Below are positions 36,194 to 38,405 of a stretch of 38,405 bases of DNA, piece by piece (position 1 is the stretch's first letter; each line of letters starts with the position of its first letter). This stretch comes from Alkalibacterium gilvum (GTDB lineage: Bacteria; Bacillota; Bacilli; Lactobacillales; Carnobacteriaceae_A): assembly GCF_900109085.1 (NCBI RefSeq), contig NZ_FNYW01000017.1:1-38405 (forward strand), given 5' to 3'. Below the pieces are notes generated by a model that saw only the letters and a program-made list of their open reading frames with translations, made no database searches and was not told the origin of the DNA. A program made the position numbers and the translations under genes.

Positions 36194-36772
36194 TTATTTA
36201 CAGTTTATCAAAGGATTATGATAGTGTTTTCTACAGACTGGATAATAAGACTCATTACCGCCAATAGCAATTTGTTCACCTGTATATATAGGTTTCCCTT
36301 CATGTACGCGAAGATTCATGATTGCTTTTTTATGACAAAACCAGCATATCGTTTTCATTTCTTCAATTTTGTCTGCTAAAAGTAATAACTCCTGGGACCC
36401 TTCAAATAATTCATTTCTAAAGTCATTCTTTAGTCCAAATGCCATCACAGGTATAGATAGTTCATCAACTATTTTCGCTAATTGATTAACATGTTTTTTA
36501 TTTAAAAATTGGGCTTCATCTATCAATACACAGGCCGTTTCTGTGGACATCTCTTTAACCACAGAAAAAATATCCATGTTATCTACAACAGGTATGGCTT
36601 TACGTTTTAAACCAATACGGCTAGATATATAACCTACCCCATCACGATCATCTATAGCACTAGTAAATAGGGCCACGGGTTTTTCTTGCTCTTCATAATT
36701 GTGTGCGACTTTTAATATTTCAATCGACTTTCCACTGTTCATTGCTCCATATCGAAAATACAGCTGTGCCAT
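36194..36772 (-). CDS. tdk: Thymidine kinase, type II
   Basis: This enzyme phosphorylates thymidine to dTMP in pyrimidine salvage. The P-loop is GAMNSGKS (9-16) and the catalytic Glu86 lies in DEAQF (85-89). The zinc site of the lasso domain is made by Cys143, Cys146, Cys180 and probably His183. The 192 residues are the normal length. It is the first gene of the tdk-prfA-prmC-sua5 operon, a conserved order in Firmicutes, and has a clear promoter about 75 bases upstream. Confidence 0.96.
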   Translation of the reverse strand: MAQLYFRYGAMNSGKSIEILKVAHNYEEQEKPVALFTSAIDDRDGVGYISSRIGLKRKAIPVVDNMDIFSVVKEMSTETACVLIDEAQFLNKKHVNQLAKIVDELSIPVMAFGLKNDFRNELFEGSQELLLLADKIEEMKTICWFCHKKAIMNLRVHEGKPIYTGEQIAIGGNESYYPVCRKHYHNPLINCK

Positions 36773-36847
36773 AGTTGATTACCTGCTTTCCCTAAAAATT
36801 CTTTGCTATTTATTCTTTATTTTCATAAAAGTTACTAATCCTTATAA

Positions 36848-36882
36848 ATTATAAGTGAAGAAAGGAAAAAGTACAAGTGTAC
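36848..36882 (-). promoter_or_regulatory. Promoter of the tdk operon with a dyad over the -35
   Basis: On the minus strand TTGTAC (36871-36876) and consensus TATAAT (36848-36853) are exactly 17 bases apart. An inverted repeat, GTACA-AG-TGTAC (36871-36882), covers the -35 and could be a repressor site. The region also lies upstream of the divergent manA gene, which starts at 37058. Confidence 0.7.
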
Positions 36883-37057
36883 CTGGATAGGAATTAAAAT
36901 TTAGTACGATGACTTTACTGTTCACTTTATATTATTGAGCTACTTTTATTCTTTAACAATCTAAATAACTTTTTAATATATAGTAAATTCGTCTATTTAT
37001 CCAGAATATTTCACTGTTTTATGCTAGACTATAGAAAAAAGAGTGAGGAGTTTTAAA

Positions 37058-38011
37058 ATGAATCATCCACTATTTCTAAAGGGTGTCTTTAAAGAAAAAA
37101 TCTGGGGCGGAAAAAAATTAAAGCCTTTATTTGATTATGATATTCCAAGTGATAACACAGGAGAATTATGGGCAATAAGTGCACACAAGAATGGTGCAAG
37201 TACTGTTTTAAACGGACCATATAAAGGAAAACAATTAGATGAATTATGGGCAAATCATAAAGAGCTTTTTGGAGATGCTGAAGGAGATGTTTTTCCTTTA
37301 CTCACAAAAATTATTGATGCACAGACAGATTTATCCGTGCAAGTTCATCCTGATGATGTTTACGGAAAAATGCATGAGAATGAATTAGGGAAAACAGAGT
37401 GCTGGTACATCATTGATGCGGAAGAAGGTTCAGAGATTGTTTATGGTCACCATGCGCAAAGTAAAGAAGAATTAGTTGAATTAATTAACAACGGCCAATG
37501 GGATAAGTTACTTAGAAAAAAAGAAGTTAAAGCAGGTGACTTCTTCTATGTCCCAAGTGGAACCATTCATGCTATCGGTGGCGGTATAGTTATCTTGGAA
37601 ACTCAGCAGTCAAGTGACACAACTTATCGCGTTTATGATTATGATCGTATTCAAGATAATGGCGAGACGAGAGACTTGCATATTGAAGACTCAGTGGCCG
37701 TAACTTCGATCCCCCATACCGATCCAAATCTTGAAATGACTACAATTAATAAAGAAAACCACAGTGAAACAATACTCGTTTCAAATTCATTTTTCACTGT
37801 CAAAGAATGGAAAATTGATGGACATGCTCTCTTTAAAAAAGAAGGACCTTATACACTTGTTAGTGTTTTAAACGGCGAAGGTACATTAAATGTAAATAAT
37901 GAATCTTATGCTGTATCTAAAGGAGATCACTTTATCCTTCCGCACTCAATTGAATCTTGGTCATTTAACGGTGCACTTCATGTGATAGCTTCTTATCCTG
38001 GTAATAATTAA
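37058..38011 (+). CDS. manA: Mannose-6-phosphate isomerase, class I
   Basis: ManA interconverts mannose-6-phosphate and fructose-6-phosphate, feeding mannose into glycolysis or supplying mannose-6-phosphate for glycan synthesis. The cupin-fold zinc ligands are visible: His97 in QVHPDD, Glu114 in KTECWYI and His171 in GTIHAIG. The 317 residues match the short Firmicutes form. I start at the ATG at 37058 with GTGAGGAG upstream; a GTG 15 bases earlier is in frame but overlaps that ribosome binding site. It is the only complete plus-strand gene, divergent from tdk across 285 bases with no other gene. No sugar transporter lies nearby. It ends at a strong hairpin next to the ISL3 element. Confidence 0.95.
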   Translation: MNHPLFLKGVFKEKIWGGKKLKPLFDYDIPSDNTGELWAISAHKNGASTVLNGPYKGKQLDELWANHKELFGDAEGDVFPLLTKIIDAQTDLSVQVHPDDVYGKMHENELGKTECWYIIDAEEGSEIVYGHHAQSKEELVELINNGQWDKLLRKKEVKAGDFFYVPSGTIHAIGGGIVILETQQSSDTTYRVYDYDRIQDNGETRDLHIEDSVAVTSIPHTDPNLEMTTINKENHSETILVSNSFFTVKEWKIDGHALFKKEGPYTLVSVLNGEGTLNVNNESYAVSKGDHFILPHSIESWSFNGALHVIASYPGNN

Positions 38012-38033
38012 AATTACTTTTTTATAACATAAT

Positions 38034-38079
38034 AATACTAAAGAGACGGGAACATAAATGTCCCCGTCTCTTTAGTATT
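38034..38079 (+). terminator. Terminator hairpin of manA, 17-bp perfect stem
   Basis: AATACTAAAGAGACGGG (38034-38050) pairs without mismatch with its complement at 38063-38079 around a 12-base loop. The stem begins about 23 bases after the manA stop. Only a single T remains after the stem before the insertion sequence begins. Confidence 0.82.
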
Positions 38080-38096
38080 TCGGTTCTATAATTAAT

Positions 38097-38137
38097 CGTG
38101 TTGGTGAGTTCTAACGAACTCGCTGGCACGTTTTTTT
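38097..38137 (+). terminator. Intrinsic terminator inside the ISL3 left end
   Basis: CGTGTTGGTGAGTTC (38097-38111) pairs with GAACTCGCTGGCACG (38116-38130) over 15 bases, counting four G-T pairs, with a TAAC loop. Seven T's follow at 38131-38137. It points toward the transposase, so it should stop transcripts entering from outside. Confidence 0.75.
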
Positions 38138-38170
38138 GTATATCAATAGAAAAAGGCCAGTAGATTCCCT

Positions 38171-38176
38171 TATAAT
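38171..38176 (+). promoter_or_regulatory. -10 box of the ISL3 transposase
   Basis: A consensus TATAAT lies 35 bases before the transposase ATG and downstream of the internal terminator. The -35 is poor (AGAAAA at 17 bases), which suits low transposase expression. Confidence 0.45.
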
Positions 38177-38210
38177 TAAGTCGACGAAAACCAATCAAAG
38201 GAGAATCTAC

Positions 38211-38405
38211 ATGACCCACTCTCATATTATACGAAATTCACTAAATATTAAAGATGAAAACATTATTTTTGATGTAAATAATTATCTTTGTCCCGAAGAA
38301 AAGATAAAAGAGACGAACTACTTAGTTTATCAAGCTACATTGACATACAAGCCGAAGGCTTGTCATCACTGCGGATCGATGAATGAGGAACACTCGATTA
38401 CTAAA
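38211..38405 (+). CDS. ISL3-family transposase, N-terminal part, cut by the window edge
   Basis: The open frame runs from the ATG at 38211 for 65 codons to the end of the window, with AAAGGAGAA upstream. It begins MTHSHIIRNSLNIKDEN and contains KPKACHHCGSMN, the first half of the N-terminal zinc-binding motif typical of ISL3 transposases. The DDE domain lies beyond the edge. Nothing visible indicates inactivation, but most of the usual 420-430 residues cannot be seen. Confidence 0.85.
   Translation, partial: MTHSHIIRNSLNIKDENIIFDVNNYLCPEEKIKETNYLVYQATLTYKPKACHHCGSMNEEHSITK

Larger units (their letters stand above)
38082..38405 (+). mobile_element. ISL3-family insertion sequence, left end only
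   Basis: The element runs off the right edge. I place its left end near GGTTCTATAATTAATCG at 38082, directly after the manA terminator stem, because the sequence changes character there and ISL3-type inverted repeats begin with GG; the exact base is uncertain. It carries an internal terminator (38097-38137), a TATAAT at 38171-38176 and the transposase start at 38211. The other end and the 8-bp target duplication lie outside the window. Confidence 0.75.

Noticed and set aside
36773-37057. A small gene in the tdk-manA divergent gap
   Set aside because: Only short frames with stops exist; the stretch is accounted for by the tdk promoter and the manA leader, and no clear manA promoter could be fixed.
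38022-38225. Open frame of 67 codons on the minus strand across the manA terminator and ISL3 end
   Set aside because: It overlaps two terminators, the IS end and the ISL3 transposase start, and has no ribosome binding site or recognisable domain.

Overview
The window is a low-GC Firmicutes chromosome segment, most likely from the order Lactobacillales and probably near the Carnobacteriaceae. That assignment is an inference from gene order and protein style: pcrA-ligA-camS-gatCAB-dgkB-rlmCD, an enterococcal PBP5-type transpeptidase, an EpuA-like small protein beside mbl, and no sporulation genes. Almost every gene lies on the minus strand; the only complete plus-strand gene is manA. Both ends of the window run into insertion sequences, an IS256-family transposase start at the left and an ISL3-family transposase start at the right. 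The piece may therefore be an assembly contig cut at multicopy repeats.

Layout from left to right. (1) 1-333: end of an IS256-family element, touching a 33-base near-perfect palindrome. (2) 457-11761: one long minus-strand operon read from a promoter at about 11.75 kb: pcrA helicase, ligA ligase, camS lipoprotein, gatC-gatA-gatB tRNA amidotransferase, dgkB lipid kinase, rlmCD rRNA methyltransferase. (3) 11762-12062: gene-free DNA holding a candidate intergenic repeat and a palindrome. (4) 12063-13844: a divergent PurK-like ATP-grasp protein and a UPF0316/DUF2179 membrane protein. (5) 13892-18101: a GH73 glucosaminidase and a PBP5-like transpeptidase, then a CorC-type transporter with its own promoter. 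(6) 18239-22453: a compact RNA element with an apparent pseudoknot, a thioredoxin-like protein and a large MacB/FtsX-type ABC transporter. (7) 22530-26119: an RlmI-like methyltransferase and a lipoteichoic acid synthase, each with its own promoter and terminator. (8) 26136-28359: an OmpR-type response regulator and its histidine kinase. (9) 28517-32170: short SsbB-like protein, EpuA-like protein, Mbl, MurA and a DUF1146 protein. (10) 32443-36876: upp, and the tdk-prfA-prmC-sua5 operon. (11) 37058-38405: manA, its terminator and the ISL3 element.

How the genes work together. The window is mainly housekeeping: DNA repair (pcrA, ligA), translation accuracy and termination (gatCAB, prfA, prmC, sua5, rRNA methylases), nucleotide salvage (upp, tdk), and the cell envelope (murA, mbl, PBP, glucosaminidase, ltaS, dgkB). 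DgkB and LtaS are functionally linked, because LtaS releases diacylglycerol and DgkB recycles it.

The best leads are: the RNA element at 18239-18311, whose three short helices interlock exactly; a Ser in place of the usual nucleophilic Thr in LtaS; a PurK paralogue that has lost the PurK signature motifs; the absence of glyA and the ATP synthase operon from their usual place beside upp; insertion sequences that abut hairpins at both ends; a probable CTG start codon; and a terminator inside the ISL3 end that should insulate the transposase.
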